Assembly (NCBI RefSeq): GCF_900188035.1
Contig: NZ_FZNN01000010.1
Coordinates: 1 to 64,000 of the forward strand
Reading direction: 5' to 3'
Length of the DNA stretch: 64,000 bases
Source: Puniceibacterium sediminis
GTDB taxonomy: Bacteria > Pseudomonadota > Alphaproteobacteria > Rhodobacterales > Rhodobacteraceae
Made by a program: the position numbers and the translations under genes. The stretch's first letter is position 1. Each line of letters begins with the position of its first letter. Positions 36,712 through 46,082 of this stretch are shown one piece after another. A model generated the notes under the pieces. The model saw nothing but the letters and a program-made list of their open reading frames with translations, did no database searches and was not told the origin of the DNA.

Positions 36712-37154
36712 CAGCCCTGCCCCTCATTGCGCGCCCAGAGTGACCACCGCGCGCGCCGCGCCGGATCGTCAAGAAGCGCCTGGATTCTTTGCTGAGTGCC
36801 GTTTGGCACCGGTCCGGCCATCAGCTGCCCCCCGGCGTAAACGGTCATCCCCGCATCCTCTTCGACAATCTGAACCACAGGAGAGAACCCACGCAAGCCC
36901 TGCAATTCGCGCCATATATCCTGACGGATCTGCCGCGCAAGACGGCTGGCGCGCAGCCTTGGCAAACGGGTACTTGCCCGTACATCGAACTGCGCAGGCC
37001 AGTGGCGGGACAGGACATAGCTGTCCTGAGACTTGGCAACATACCAGCCATCGCGCTGTCGCCCGCCAAAGCGGATGCGCTGCGCCTCGCCCCCTTGTGG
37101 GGCGTTATCGCGCTGCCCCGGGGCCAGTTCCTGATATTTGGTCGCCTCAGTCAC
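36711..37154 (-). CDS. conserved hypothetical protein downstream of pccB
   Basis: 147 residues, soluble and arginine-rich, with no signal peptide. Visible stretches include RQRDGWYVAKSQDSYVLSRH, RLARQIRQDIWRELQGLRGF and MTVYAGGQLMAGPVPNG. I do not recognise a domain of known function. GTG 37154 has GAGG five bases upstream. It follows pccB by 54 bases and overlaps the DUF6497 gene, so it is probably part of the pccB transcript. Confidence 0.7.
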   Translation of the reverse strand: MTEATKYQELAPGQRDNAPQGGEAQRIRFGGRQRDGWYVAKSQDSYVLSRHWPAQFDVRASTRLPRLRASRLARQIRQDIWRELQGLRGFSPVVQIVEEDAGMTVYAGGQLMAGPVPNGTQQRIQALLDDPARRARWSLWARNEGQG

Positions 37155-37208
37155 GTCAGCCTCGTGTCACTGATGAATTGCTGAAAAGGCCATGCCATGA
37201 TCGCGCCA

Positions 37209-38741
37209 TCACAATGGAATGTTATCGTGTTTCTTCCACGGGTTGGTCAGCTTCTTGCCGCGCAAGGAGGCAAAGGCACGGCTGACCCGCTTGCGTGTGC
37301 TACGCGGCTGGATCACCTCATCAATGAAGCCCCGTTCGGCGGCGACAAAGGGGTTGGCAAAGCGGTCCTCGTAATTCTTGGCGTGGGCCGCGATCTTGTC
37401 CGCATCCTTGAGGTCGGCGCGGTGGATGATCTCTGTCGCGCCCTTGGCGCCCATCACAGCGATTTCCGCCGTCGGCCAAGCATAGTTGAAATCGCCGCGC
37501 AGGTGTTTGGATGACATCACGTCATAGGCCCCACCATAAGCTTTGCGCGTGATCACCGTGACCTTGGGCACCGTCGCTTCGCCATAAGCGAACAAAAGCT
37601 TTGCGCCATGTTTGATCACGCCGCCATATTCCTGGGACGTCCCCGGCAGGAAGCCCGGTACATCGACCAGCGTCAGGATCGGGATTTCGAACGCATCGCA
37701 GAACCGCACGAACCGGGCCGCCTTGCGCGAGGAATCGATATCCAGACACCCGGCCAGAACCATCGGCTGGTTCGCCACCACACCCACGGTCTGCCCCTCA
37801 AGGCGCATGAACCCGGTGATGATGTTTTTGGCGTAGTTCTCTTGAATCTCGTAGAAATCCGCCTCGTCCGCGATCTTGAGGATCAGCTCTTTCATGTCGT
37901 AGGGCGTATTCGCATTCTCGGGGATCAGCGTATCAAGGCTGGTTTCCACCCTGCCCGGTTCGTCAAAGAACGGACGCACCGGGGGCTTTTCGCGGTTGCT
38001 GAGCGGTAGGAAATCCACCAGTCGCCGCACCTCGGCCAGCGCTTCCACGTCATTTTCAAACGCGCCATCGGCAACCGATGATTTGCGCGTGTGGGTCGAT
38101 GCCCCGCCCAGTTCCTCGGCGGTCACAACCTCGTTCGTCACCGTCTTGACCACATCAGGCCCGGTTACGAACATGTAGGATGAATCCTGCACCATGAAGA
38201 TGAAGTCCGTCATGGCAGGCGAATAGACCGCGCCGCCCGCGCAGGGCCCCATGATCAGCGAAATCTGCGGCACGACACCGGACGCCATCACGTTGCGCTG
38301 GAACACCTCGGCGTAGCCGGCAAGCGACGCGACGCCCTCCTGAATCCGCGCACCGCCCGAATCGTTGATGCCGATCACAGGCGCGCCGTTCTGCATGGCC
38401 ATATCCATGATCTTGCAGATCTTCTGCGCATGGGTTTCCGACAGGGACCCGCCCAGAACGGTAAAGTCCTGACTGAAGACATAGACCATGCGACCGTTGA
38501 TCGTGCCCCAACCGGTCACGACGCCATCGCCATAGACCTTGTTTTGCTCCATGCCAAAATCGGTGCAGCGGTGGGTGACGAACATGTCGAACTCTTCAAA
38601 GCTCTCTTCGTCCAGCAAAAGCTCGATCCGCTCGCGCGCGGTCAGCTTGCCCTTGGCATGCTGGGCATCGATCCGCTTCTGACCTCCGCCCAGACGGGCT
38701 TCGGCGCGGCGGCCTTCGAGAACCTGAAGAATATCTTTCAT
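37209..38741 (-). CDS. pccB: propionyl-CoA carboxylase beta subunit (carboxyltransferase)
   Basis: 510 residues, the typical length. Carboxyltransferase signatures include [60 protein letters not shown] and [17 protein letters not shown]. It transfers the carboxyl group from biotin to propionyl-CoA. GAGGGGG lies five bases before the ATG. The upstream region, shared with the divergent MFS gene, contains a TTTGCAAA box and several TTTGC half-sites expected for PccR. Confidence 0.97.
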   Translation of the reverse strand: MKDILQVLEGRRAEARLGGGQKRIDAQHAKGKLTARERIELLLDEESFEEFDMFVTHRCTDFGMEQNKVYGDGVVTGWGTINGRMVYVFSQDFTVLGGSLSETHAQKICKIMDMAMQNGAPVIGINDSGGARIQEGVASLAGYAEVFQRNVMASGVVPQISLIMGPCAGGAVYSPAMTDFIFMVQDSSYMFVTGPDVVKTVTNEVVTAEELGGASTHTRKSSVADGAFENDVEALAEVRRLVDFLPLSNREKPPVRPFFDEPGRVETSLDTLIPENANTPYDMKELILKIADEADFYEIQENYAKNIITGFMRLEGQTVGVVANQPMVLAGCLDIDSSRKAARFVRFCDAFEIPILTLVDVPGFLPGTSQEYGGVIKHGAKLLFAYGEATVPKVTVITRKAYGGAYDVMSSKHLRGDFNYAWPTAEIAVMGAKGATEIIHRADLKDADKIAAHAKNYEDRFANPFVAAERGFIDEVIQPRSTRKRVSRAFASLRGKKLTNPWKKHDNIPL

Positions 38742-38806
38742 GGAAACCCCCTCGTTTGGACGGAAAATACAGTGCTAGCGTCTGGCCTCAAGGCTCTTTT
38801 CGCTAA

Positions 38807-38856
38807 TTTGCAAACTTCGCATATTAATACACATGCAAAACGCAAATTCGCAAATT
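38807..38856. promoter_or_regulatory. PccR-type operator region between pccB and the MFS gene
   Basis: A perfect TTTGCAAA palindrome lies at 38807-38814. On the minus strand TTTGC repeats follow at 38850-38855, 38842-38847 and 38835-38840, the first two as an 8-base-period direct repeat (AATTTGCG twice). The PccR site described for Rhodobacter sphaeroides is TTTGCAAA-N4-TTTGCAAA. The boxes are 66-115 bases upstream of pccB and 54-103 upstream of the MFS gene, so they could serve both. Confidence 0.7.
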
Positions 38857-38909
38857 CATCGTTTTCTTCAACGTGTCATTGGACATGGCCCCAGCATCGG
38901 CCTAAGTCG

Positions 38910-40142
38910 ATGCGGATGCAAGATGCTCCAATTGTCCGCTTTCTGGACCGCACCACACCTCCTCATGTCTCAACGCTGATCCTGATCGCAGGTCTGTCCG
39001 CGCTTGCGATGAACATATTCTTGCCCAGCCTGCCCGAAATGACGACGTATTTTGACACGGAATACCGGCTTTTACAGCTGTCGGTGGCAATCTATCTGGC
39101 GGTCAACGCGGTGCTACAAATCCTGATTGGCCCGATTTCGGACAAACTGGGCAGACGTCCGGTGATCCTTGGCGGCATTGCCATCTTCTGCATGGCCACC
39201 ATCGGCTGCATTCTGGCGCGGGATGCCTATGTTTTCCTTACATTCCGGATGCTTCAGGCGGTGATTGTCACTGCTATGGTGCTATCCCGCGCAGTGGTGC
39301 GCGACATGGTTCCACAGGAACAGGCCGCCTCGATGATCGGCTACGTCACCATGGGCGTTGCCGTGGTGCCGATGATCGGCCCCGCCATTGGCGGCCTGCT
39401 CGGCGAACTCTTTGGCTGGCAGTCCAATTTCTGGGCCCTGCTGGCGATAGGAGCGGCGCTGTTCTGGCTGACGTGGCGCGATCTGGGCGAAACGGCGGTA
39501 AAAAGCACCCTGACGCTGGCGCAGCAGTTCCGCGAATACCCGGAATTGCTGCGCGCGCCGCGGTTCTGGGGTTATGCACTCGCCTCCGGCTTTGCCTCGG
39601 GGGCATTCTTTGCCTACCTGGGCGGCGCGCCTTTTGTGGGATCGGTGGTCTTTTCGCTAAGCCCGTCCATGCTGGGCCTCTACTTCGGTGCCCCTGCGAT
39701 CGGCTATTTCGCCGGCAACTACCTCTCCGGACGATATTCCACCCGTGTCGGTGTGAACCGAATGGTCTATTGGGGTACGTTGATCAACGCGGTCGGAGTG
39801 GCCCTGAACCTGATTGTCATGGCGACCGGCTATGGTTCGGCCGAGACTTTCTTTGGCTTTATCATCTTTGTTGGTCTGGGGAACGGGATGTCGATCCCCA
39901 ACGCCACTGCCGGAATGCTGTCGGTACGCGCCCATCTGGCGGGAACGGCAAGCGGACTGGGCGGCGCGATCATGATCGGCGGCGGTGCTGCACTCTCGGC
40001 GCTGGCCGGAGCGTTGCTCAAACCTGAAACCGGCGTCTGGCCGCTGCTCTGGATCATGTTTGGCACCAGTATCCTGGCGATCATCTGTATCCGGTTCGTG
40101 ATGTGGCGGGAAAGACAGCTTGCAGGGATGGACCTTAGCTGA
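38910..40142 (+). CDS. Bcr/CflA-type MFS transporter
   Basis: 410 residues with 12 predicted membrane segments. The N-terminal part has FLPSLPEMTTYFDTEYRLLQ and the MFS motif A stretch GPISDKLGRRPVILGG, and motif C-like VPMIGPAIGGLLGELFGWQ, all typical of the Bcr/CflA drug-resistance subfamily. The substrate is unknown. The start is ATG 38910 (38916 is possible); the frame is open further upstream, but that part overlaps pccB. It sits between pccB and pccR, divergent from pccB and in line with pccR, in a region with PccR boxes on both sides. A role in handling short-chain acids or their derivatives is a guess from context. Confidence 0.88.
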   Translation: MRMQDAPIVRFLDRTTPPHVSTLILIAGLSALAMNIFLPSLPEMTTYFDTEYRLLQLSVAIYLAVNAVLQILIGPISDKLGRRPVILGGIAIFCMATIGCILARDAYVFLTFRMLQAVIVTAMVLSRAVVRDMVPQEQAASMIGYVTMGVAVVPMIGPAIGGLLGELFGWQSNFWALLAIGAALFWLTWRDLGETAVKSTLTLAQQFREYPELLRAPRFWGYALASGFASGAFFAYLGGAPFVGSVVFSLSPSMLGLYFGAPAIGYFAGNYLSGRYSTRVGVNRMVYWGTLINAVGVALNLIVMATGYGSAETFFGFIIFVGLGNGMSIPNATAGMLSVRAHLAGTASGLGGAIMIGGGAALSALAGALLKPETGVWPLLWIMFGTSILAIICIRFVMWRERQLAGMDLS

Positions 40143-40146
40143 ATTC

Positions 40147-40176
40147 TTTGCAAACCTAACGCGGATTGTTTGCAAA
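40147..40176. promoter_or_regulatory. two PccR boxes directly upstream of pccR
   Basis: Two perfect TTTGCAAA palindromes lie at 40147-40154 and 40169-40176 with 14 bases between them. The second one runs into the AAGG ribosome binding site of pccR, whose ATG is at 40187. Such placement predicts autoregulation by occlusion. The spacing differs from the four bases given for the R. sphaeroides consensus but keeps the palindromes 22 bases apart centre to centre, close to two helical turns. Confidence 0.75.
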
Positions 40177-40186
40177 GGTTCGCGTC

Positions 40187-41587
40187 ATGTCCGCCAGAAA
40201 GCTGTATGCCGGCGCCAAGCTGCGTGAAATCCGCACAAGGCTCAGCCTGACGCAAAAGGACTTTGCGGCCAAACTCGGCGTATCGCTGCCCTATCTCAAC
40301 CAGATGGAAAACAACAATCGCCCCGTCAGCACGACAGTCGTTCTGGCGCTGGCGCAGGAATTCGGGCTCGATGTCACCGAATTGGGACAGGGGGATTCAG
40401 AACGGCTGGTGACCGATATGCGCGAAGCACTCGCCGATCCGGTCTTTGGTGACGCCGCCCCGCCGCTTGCCGATCTGCGGCTGACGGCGTCCAATGCGCC
40501 CGCCCTTGCGCGTGCCTTTCTGGAATTGCACAAGGCCTACCGGCAGACCCACGAACGCCTTGCCAGCCTGGACGAGGCACTGGGGCGCGAAGGGACACAG
40601 CTGCAGCCTTCGCCCTGGGAAGAGGTCCGCGACTTCTTTCACTACTGCGATAACTACATCGACGCCGTGGACCGCACAGCCGAGCGGTTTTCAGAGCTGT
40701 TGCAAGGCGAAGGCGACATTCGCAGCGCCACCATCGCGCGGCTGGCACACAAGGGGGTGAAGGTACGGTTCGACCACAACGCCCCCCTGCGCCAGTTCGA
40801 CGTGACCAGTGGCGTGCTGACCCTATCGGCCCTCGCCCCGCCCGAAACACAGACCTTTCAGCTGCTGCTGCAGGTCGCATTGCTGCGCCAGAACCCGCTG
40901 CTTGAGGCGACACTGGATCTGGCCCGGTTTCAAACCGAAGCCGCGCGGGGCATCGCCAAGATCGGTCTGGCGAACTATTTCGCTGGTGCTGCAATAATGC
41001 CCTACGGGGCATTTCTGCGGGCGGCACAGGAAACCCGGCACGATCTTGAACGGCTCGCCGCGCTTTTTGGCGCTTCGATCGAACAGGTGGCGCACCGGCT
41101 GTCCACCCTGCAACGTCCCGGTGCCAAGGGGATCCCGTTCTTCTTCGTACGGGTGGATCAGGCCGGCACGATCACCAAACGCCACTCTTCAACCCGGCTG
41201 CAATTCGCCCGTTTCGGGGGGGCCTGCCCGCTGTGGAACGTGCACCGCGCGTTTGAAACTCCGGGCCGGTTTCTGCGCCAACTGGCGGAAACCCCGGACG
41301 GGGTCCGCTATATCAGTCTCGCGCGCGACGTGACCAAGCCCGGCGGCCACTTTGGTGCCCCGGTGCGGCGCTATGCAATTGCGCTGGGGTGCGAGGTCAA
41401 ACACGCGCGCGCCATGGTCTATGCGGATGGAATGGATTTGGACCGGGACGAAGCATTTGAACCGATCGGAATTTCCTGCCGGATATGCGAAAGGACAACC
41501 TGCCACCAGCGGTCGGTCCCCCCTCTGGAACGCAGACTTCACGTGACGCTGAACCGGCGCGACGTGCTACCCTATGAGTTGGAATAG
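40187..41587 (+). CDS. pccR: short-chain fatty acyl-CoA regulator PccR (ScfR family)
   Basis: 466 residues. An N-terminal XRE helix-turn-helix (GAKLREIRTRLSLTQKDFAA and LGVSLPYLNQMENNNRPVS) is followed by a long C-terminal part that in the ScfR family senses short-chain acyl-CoA. That part includes an IrrE-like middle domain (HKGVKVRFDHNAPLRQFD), the block LARFQTEAARGIAKIGLANYF, and four cysteines near the C-terminus (GISCRICERTTCHQR). PccR controls propionyl-CoA assimilation in R. sphaeroides. ATG 40187 has AAGG eight bases upstream. The gene location next to pccB and the TTTGCAAA boxes support the name. Confidence 0.9.
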   Translation: MSARKLYAGAKLREIRTRLSLTQKDFAAKLGVSLPYLNQMENNNRPVSTTVVLALAQEFGLDVTELGQGDSERLVTDMREALADPVFGDAAPPLADLRLTASNAPALARAFLELHKAYRQTHERLASLDEALGREGTQLQPSPWEEVRDFFHYCDNYIDAVDRTAERFSELLQGEGDIRSATIARLAHKGVKVRFDHNAPLRQFDVTSGVLTLSALAPPETQTFQLLLQVALLRQNPLLEATLDLARFQTEAARGIAKIGLANYFAGAAIMPYGAFLRAAQETRHDLERLAALFGASIEQVAHRLSTLQRPGAKGIPFFFVRVDQAGTITKRHSSTRLQFARFGGACPLWNVHRAFETPGRFLRQLAETPDGVRYISLARDVTKPGGHFGAPVRRYAIALGCEVKHARAMVYADGMDLDRDEAFEPIGISCRICERTTCHQRSVPPLERRLHVTLNRRDVLPYELE

Positions 41588-41617
41588 ACGTGGCAATGCT
41601 CTGGCCTGGCCCTCGTC

Positions 41618-42277
41618 TCAGCCCACTGGCCAGCGCGCGGCAAGATCAGCCATCAGGTCCCGGTCAGTCTCGTCCAAGGGACCTGTCGCGCCGGGCCGAA
41701 AACGGTCGCGAAAGGCTTGGAGCAAGGTTTCCTCGCCACCTTCTGGCATGGCGTATCCAAACACCCGAGAATCTCTGAAAAAATCATCGCCAGAACGGGG
41801 CTCAGGCCAGACTGAAAGCCCCTGCAGCGCCAGCCGCCGCCAGTCGAATCGCGGGCCGGGGTCGATCTTGCGCCCCAGCGCCATGTCAGAATGGCCGATG
41901 ATCCCCTGCGGCGGAATACTCCATCGCTTCATGATCCCGCCAAGCAAATGCTCAAGCGCCTTGATCTGCGGCTGGGCAAAGGGCTGTGCCCCGGTGTTCG
42001 CAAGCTCGATCCCGATCGAATGCGAATTGATGTCGCTCAGCGTTCCCCACTGCCCCGCCCCCGCATGCCAGGCGCGCTGCTCTTCCTCGACCAGCTGCCA
42101 GAGGCGCCCTTGGGACGAAATCACATAGTGTGCTGAAACCTGTGCCACCGGGTCGCACAGCCTGTCCCGTGCCTCCTCAGCCGTAGTCATCGCCGTGTAA
42201 TGGATCACGATCAGCGACGGCACCGCGCCATCCCGGCGCGGCCCGCAGTTCGGCGAAGGATGCCAGAGCGCCGTCAG
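41618..42277 (-). CDS. AmpD-type N-acetylmuramoyl-L-alanine amidase with a likely CTG start
   Basis: 219 residues from CTG 42277. The amidase_2 fold is shown by SLIVIHYTAM (zinc His), AHYVISSQGRLWQLVEEEQR, HAGAGQWGTLSDINSHSIGI and GIIGHSDMALGRKIDPGPRF (zinc His and catalytic Lys). It cleaves the muramic acid-peptide bond in recycled muropeptides. A GTG at 42223 would start inside the conserved domain and lose the family opening ALWHPSPNCGPRRDGAVPS. The CTG at 42277-42275 overlaps the TGA of the upstream gene (CTGA), mirroring the usual ATGA coupling. CTG starts are rare, so this start is an inference from conservation. Confidence 0.85.
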   Translation of the reverse strand: MTALWHPSPNCGPRRDGAVPSLIVIHYTAMTTAEEARDRLCDPVAQVSAHYVISSQGRLWQLVEEEQRAWHAGAGQWGTLSDINSHSIGIELANTGAQPFAQPQIKALEHLLGGIMKRWSIPPQGIIGHSDMALGRKIDPGPRFDWRRLALQGLSVWPEPRSGDDFFRDSRVFGYAMPEGGEETLLQAFRDRFRPGATGPLDETDRDLMADLAARWPVG

Positions 42278-42990
42278 TTCCGACGCACCGTGCGAAACGG
42301 TGCCGGATCCCAGGCACAGGCATAGCCATCACCGTCGGGGTCCAGATTGCGCCGGTCCTTTTCGGGGCCCCCTGCTGCAAGGAAAGCCTCCTGCGCCTGA
42401 TCGGCCGAGGCATATCCGGCACAGGCACGCACGGACCCGGCTTCGGTCTTGAACGCCGAGCGACCGTAGAGCGGGGTGCCACGGGGGTTCGATGTGCTGA
42501 GCGCATAGGCGACGATATTCGGACCCTCTGACCCGCTGCGGCTTGGCAGCGCGGTGGGCTGAATCACCTGATATTGCGCGCGGTTGCGCGCGATCAGTTC
42601 GGCATCGGCGGCGATATCGCGTTCACCCGCCACGGCGTCAAAGCTGTTCTCTTCCGACATTCCGGCCGAATTGGTGACAACCTGCGGCTCCGTGTAGGAA
42701 GACGTTGTATCAAACGGCGCCTCACCCGGGTTCTGCCCAAGCGCACGTTCCGCGGCGGCAATAGCCGGGTCGCTGTTTTCGCTGAGGTTCGAGGACACCA
42801 CACCGGCTGGCGGCAACATCGTCCCCCCAGTCGCATTTCCAAGCAGCTCCGCCTCGCGGCGTGCCTGATAATCGGCGTAGTTGCCCAACCCGACGCCGCC
42901 GCCGTTGTCGGGCGAGGTCGTTCCGGCACAGCCTGCCAACGTCAGGGCCGCCACACCACACAAGAGAAACCGTGTCATCTGTCCTGTCAT
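42274..42990 (-). CDS. lipoprotein with excalibur calcium-binding domain
   Basis: 238 residues from ATG 42990 (42999 or 42978 are also possible; 42990 has AAGGA upstream). A lipoprotein signal peptide ends in LAGC. The middle is low-complexity and polar. The C-terminus has the excalibur motif ACAGY...RRNLDPDGDGYACAWDP, with paired cysteines around an acidic D-x-D-x-DG loop. Excalibur domains bind calcium extracellularly. The gene lies between gatA and an amidase gene with which it overlaps by four bases, so it is probably translated together with the amidase in the periplasmic wall-recycling context. Confidence 0.8.
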   Translation of the reverse strand: MTGQMTRFLLCGVAALTLAGCAGTTSPDNGGGVGLGNYADYQARREAELLGNATGGTMLPPAGVVSSNLSENSDPAIAAAERALGQNPGEAPFDTTSSYTEPQVVTNSAGMSEENSFDAVAGERDIAADAELIARNRAQYQVIQPTALPSRSGSEGPNIVAYALSTSNPRGTPLYGRSAFKTEAGSVRACAGYASADQAQEAFLAAGGPEKDRRNLDPDGDGYACAWDPAPFRTVRRN

Positions 42991-43021
42991 CCCTGTCATC
43001 CTTTGCGTCTCTGCGGCGCCG

Positions 43022-44509
43022 TTACCACCATTTGCCGGGCTTTGCGACAAAACCCGCAGCCTGTTCCAGCGCGTAGGCGGTATTCAGCAGATCGCCCTCT
43101 TCCCAGGGCCGTCCGATCAACTGCAACCCAAGCGGCAGACCCTGACGATCCAGCCCCGCCGGAACTGAAACGCCCGGAAGGCCCGCAAGGTTCACCGTAA
43201 CAGTGAAAACATCGTTCAGATACATCTGCACCGGGTCGGCGTGGCTCATTTCACCCAGCCCGAACGCCGCCGAGGGCGTTGCCGGTGTCAAAATCGCGTC
43301 GATCCCATCGGCAAACACGTTTTCAAAGTCGCGCTTGATCAGCGTCCGCACCTTGCGGGCGCGGTTGTAGTAGGCGTCGTAAAAGCCTGCCGAAAGAACA
43401 TAGGTGCCGACCATCACACGGCGCTGCACCTCGGGGCCGAAACCTTCGGCGCGGGTTTTTTCGTACATCTCGGTGATGCCGTCGCCATGCGACAGGGTCG
43501 CGCGGTGGCCATAGCGCACGCCGTCATAGCGGGCGAGGTTGCTTGAAGCTTCGGCAGGGGCAATCACGTAATAGGCGGGCAGCGCGTATTTGGTGTGCGG
43601 CAGGGAAATGTCGACGATCTCGGCCCCCGCATCGCGCAGCATCTCGCGGCCCTGCGTCCAAAGCGCCTCGATCTCGTCCGGCATACCATCCATGCGATAT
43701 TCACGCGGGATGCCGATCTTCTTGCCACGGATGTCGCCGGTCAGCATCGCTTCAAAATCCGGCACAGGCAGGTCCGCGCTGGTCGAATCCTTGGGGTCAT
43801 GGCCACACATGGTGTTCAGCATGATCGCCGCGTCGCGCACATCCTTGGTCATCGGCCCGGCCTGATCAAGGCTTGATGCAAAAGCAACGATACCCCAGCG
43901 CGAACAGCGCCCGTAGGTCGGCTTGATCCCGGTGATGCCGGTAAAGGCCGCAGGCTGGCGGATCGACCCGCCCGTATCCGTACCCGTCGCGCCCAGACAC
44001 AGATCCGCCGCCACGGCACTGGCCGACCCACCGGATGACCCGCCCGGGGTCAGCGCCGTTTCGTCATTGTCGCGCCGCCAGGGGTTCACCGCATTGCCAT
44101 AGGTCGAGGTTTCGTTCGACGACCCCATGGCGAATTCATCCATGTTGAGCTTGCCCAACATGACAGCGCCCGCACCGAACAACTGGCCGGTGACGGTGCT
44201 TTCGTATTCTGGCTTGAAGCCTTGCAAAATGCGGCTTGCAGCCTGGCTCGGCACACCCTTGGTACAGAACAGATCCTTGATGCCCAGCGGAATACCGCAA
44301 AGATCAGGTGCCGCGCCACCAGCGATACGCGTGTCGGCGGCGCTTGCCTGCTCCAGCGCGAGGTCCGGCGTCTTGTGTACAAAGGCGTTCAGGGCATTCG
44401 CGCCCTCGATCGCCGACAGACAGGCCTCGGTCAGCGCGACAGAGGTCACGTCACCCTTGCGCAGCGCATCACGCGCCTCGGAAATCTTGAGCTTGCTGAG
44501 GTCAGACAT
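43022..44509 (-). CDS. gatA: Asp/Glu-tRNA(Asn/Gln) amidotransferase subunit A
   Basis: 495 residues. The amidase-signature catalytic triad is visible: Lys in [14 protein letters not shown], the cis-serine in [18 protein letters not shown] and the nucleophilic serine in [14 protein letters not shown]. GatA releases ammonia from glutamine for transamidation of Glu-tRNA(Gln) or Asp-tRNA(Asn). The start overlaps the gatC stop (TGATG at 44512-44508, with two tandem ATGs). gatB is not in the window, so the complex is encoded at two loci. Confidence 0.97.
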   Translation of the reverse strand: MSDLSKLKISEARDALRKGDVTSVALTEACLSAIEGANALNAFVHKTPDLALEQASAADTRIAGGAAPDLCGIPLGIKDLFCTKGVPSQAASRILQGFKPEYESTVTGQLFGAGAVMLGKLNMDEFAMGSSNETSTYGNAVNPWRRDNDETALTPGGSSGGSASAVAADLCLGATGTDTGGSIRQPAAFTGITGIKPTYGRCSRWGIVAFASSLDQAGPMTKDVRDAAIMLNTMCGHDPKDSTSADLPVPDFEAMLTGDIRGKKIGIPREYRMDGMPDEIEALWTQGREMLRDAGAEIVDISLPHTKYALPAYYVIAPAEASSNLARYDGVRYGHRATLSHGDGITEMYEKTRAEGFGPEVQRRVMVGTYVLSAGFYDAYYNRARKVRTLIKRDFENVFADGIDAILTPATPSAAFGLGEMSHADPVQMYLNDVFTVTVNLAGLPGVSVPAGLDRQGLPLGLQLIGRPWEEGDLLNTAYALEQAAGFVAKPGKWW

Positions 44510-44796
44510 CATTCCACCACCTTCGGTACGGCAAAGAACCCTTCGCGCGCATCCGGCGCGTTCGACAGGATCTTGTCCTGCATGCCACCATCGGTCACCC
44601 CGTCGCGGCGTCGCGGCAGGCGCATCGGCTCGACCGAGACCATCGGCTCGACGCCTTCGACATCGACCTCGCCCAGTTGCTCGATAAAGCCGAGAATGGT
44701 GTTGAACTCTTCGGCGAGCCCCGGAAGGGCGTCGTCGGCTACCTGGATACGGGCCAGCTTGGCCACGCGGGCGGCGGTCTCTACGTCGATGGACAT
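44509..44796 (-). CDS. gatC: Asp/Glu-tRNA(Asn/Gln) amidotransferase subunit C
   Basis: 95 residues, the normal size. [20 protein letters not shown], then [20 protein letters not shown] and a C-terminal [10 protein letters not shown] give the standard GatC profile. GatC stabilises the GatA-GatB complex. It overlaps gatA and forms the head of a gatC-gatA transcript. Confidence 0.95.
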   Translation of the reverse strand: MSIDVETAARVAKLARIQVADDALPGLAEEFNTILGFIEQLGEVDVEGVEPMVSVEPMRLPRRRDGVTDGGMQDKILSNAPDAREGFFAVPKVVE

Positions 44797-45137
44797 GGGG
44801 GCCTCTTTGCGTCTGAACTGAAGTCGCTTGCTCTTGGGGGATGCGTTTACCCCTGCCCGGCTCCGCCCGCAAGCATCTGGCCGTCCAAAACCGCGTTACC
44901 CGCCCCAATCAGGGCCTGTGGCGCCATCTGGACGTGATTTTTCAAGGGCTATGACTGTTCCCGCCTGCGGGCCGATCGGGAACATCCAGCAATAGGCAGC
45001 GACGCAAGGCAAAGATCGATCGCCAAAGCACCCAAGCGGCTTTCGCCCTGGGCTGCAACGGAGCCGCCTCATTCCCCCTCGCCGAAATCGCCCACCGTGC
45101 TAGTGTTGTCCAAAACCCGCAAATAGGACAGCACTCC
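44797..45137. other. 341 bp divergent promoter region between gatC and the UPF0173 gene
   Basis: No gene is seen. A perfect inverted repeat GTTCCCG (44957-44963) and CGGGAAC (44977-44983) with a 13-base GC-rich spacer lies near the middle. It could be an operator or a hairpin. No clear -35/-10 pair was recognised. Confidence 0.45.
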
Positions 45138-45830
45138 ATGAAAATCATCTGGCTTGGCCACGGCAGCTTTCGCATTGAACTCGCAGGGCAGGTTCTGCTG
45201 CTCGACCCCTGGTTCAGCGGCAACCCGATGCTGGCCGAAGCTCAGCACGAGGCGGCGATACAGGGCGCCACCCATATCCTGCTAACCCATGCCCATGGCG
45301 ACCACGCAACCGATACGCTGCCATTGGCCAAGAAGCTGAAAATTCCCGTTGTCGGTCAGTATGACCTGCTCAGCCACTGGGGCGCGACCGAAGAGATCGA
45401 GGCGATCGGTTTCAACAAGGGCGGCACCGTCTCGCTTGGCGATGTCCGGGTGACGATGGTGCACGCGACCCATTCCTCATCCTTCGCAAGCGACGATGGC
45501 CCGCGCGTACCGGGCAGCGAATGTGGCTTCATGATCGCGGGCGAAGGTCACACGATCTACGCCACCGGCGACACCGATGTGATGGCGGACATGGGCGTGT
45601 TCAACGCTCTGCATGCCCCCGACATCGGGATCCTCTGTTCGGGCGGACACTTCACCATGGACATGCGCCGCGCGGCCTATGCCGCAAAAACCTTCTTTGA
45701 CTTCAAGACGGTAATCCCCTGCCATTACCGCACTTTCCCGTTGCTTGAACAATCCGCCGAACTGCTGGTACGCGAACTACCGGGCGTCAACGTCATCGAA
45801 CCCGAAGTGATGCAACCGATCACTCTCTGA
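45138..45830 (+). CDS. metal-dependent hydrolase, UPF0173 (metallo-beta-lactamase fold)
   Basis: 230 residues. It opens MKIIWLGHGSFRIELAGQVL and carries the metal ligands in LTHAHGDHATD, plus TMVHATHSSS, YATGDTDVMAD and CSGGHFTMDM, as in the UPF0173/YtkL family. These are small MBL-fold hydrolases with unknown natural substrate, and some are l-ascorbate- or N-acyl-homoserine-like lactonases in name only. The gene is divergent from gatC. Confidence 0.9.
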   Translation: MKIIWLGHGSFRIELAGQVLLLDPWFSGNPMLAEAQHEAAIQGATHILLTHAHGDHATDTLPLAKKLKIPVVGQYDLLSHWGATEEIEAIGFNKGGTVSLGDVRVTMVHATHSSSFASDDGPRVPGSECGFMIAGEGHTIYATGDTDVMADMGVFNALHAPDIGILCSGGHFTMDMRRAAYAAKTFFDFKTVIPCHYRTFPLLEQSAELLVRELPGVNVIEPEVMQPITL

Positions 45831-46082
45831 CCTGCGGCATGTCTGAAATTTCCCGGCCCCGGCCAGGCCCTTCAAAGGTGTTCCTGACCGGGCCAAGGCT
45901 TCAAAAAATCGCGACGTAAATATTCGGTGAAACCCCGCTTTCCTGTCACGCTTGACGGGCTGACCGCCCCATAGGCCGCTGACCAGCTGCGGCACAGCGG
46001 ACCTGCCTGCGGCAATCGCCCGGCATAGGCGACTCAGCGGCCAAATGCTAAGCTCACGCAGTGTCAGCGCGGGCAGGTGATC

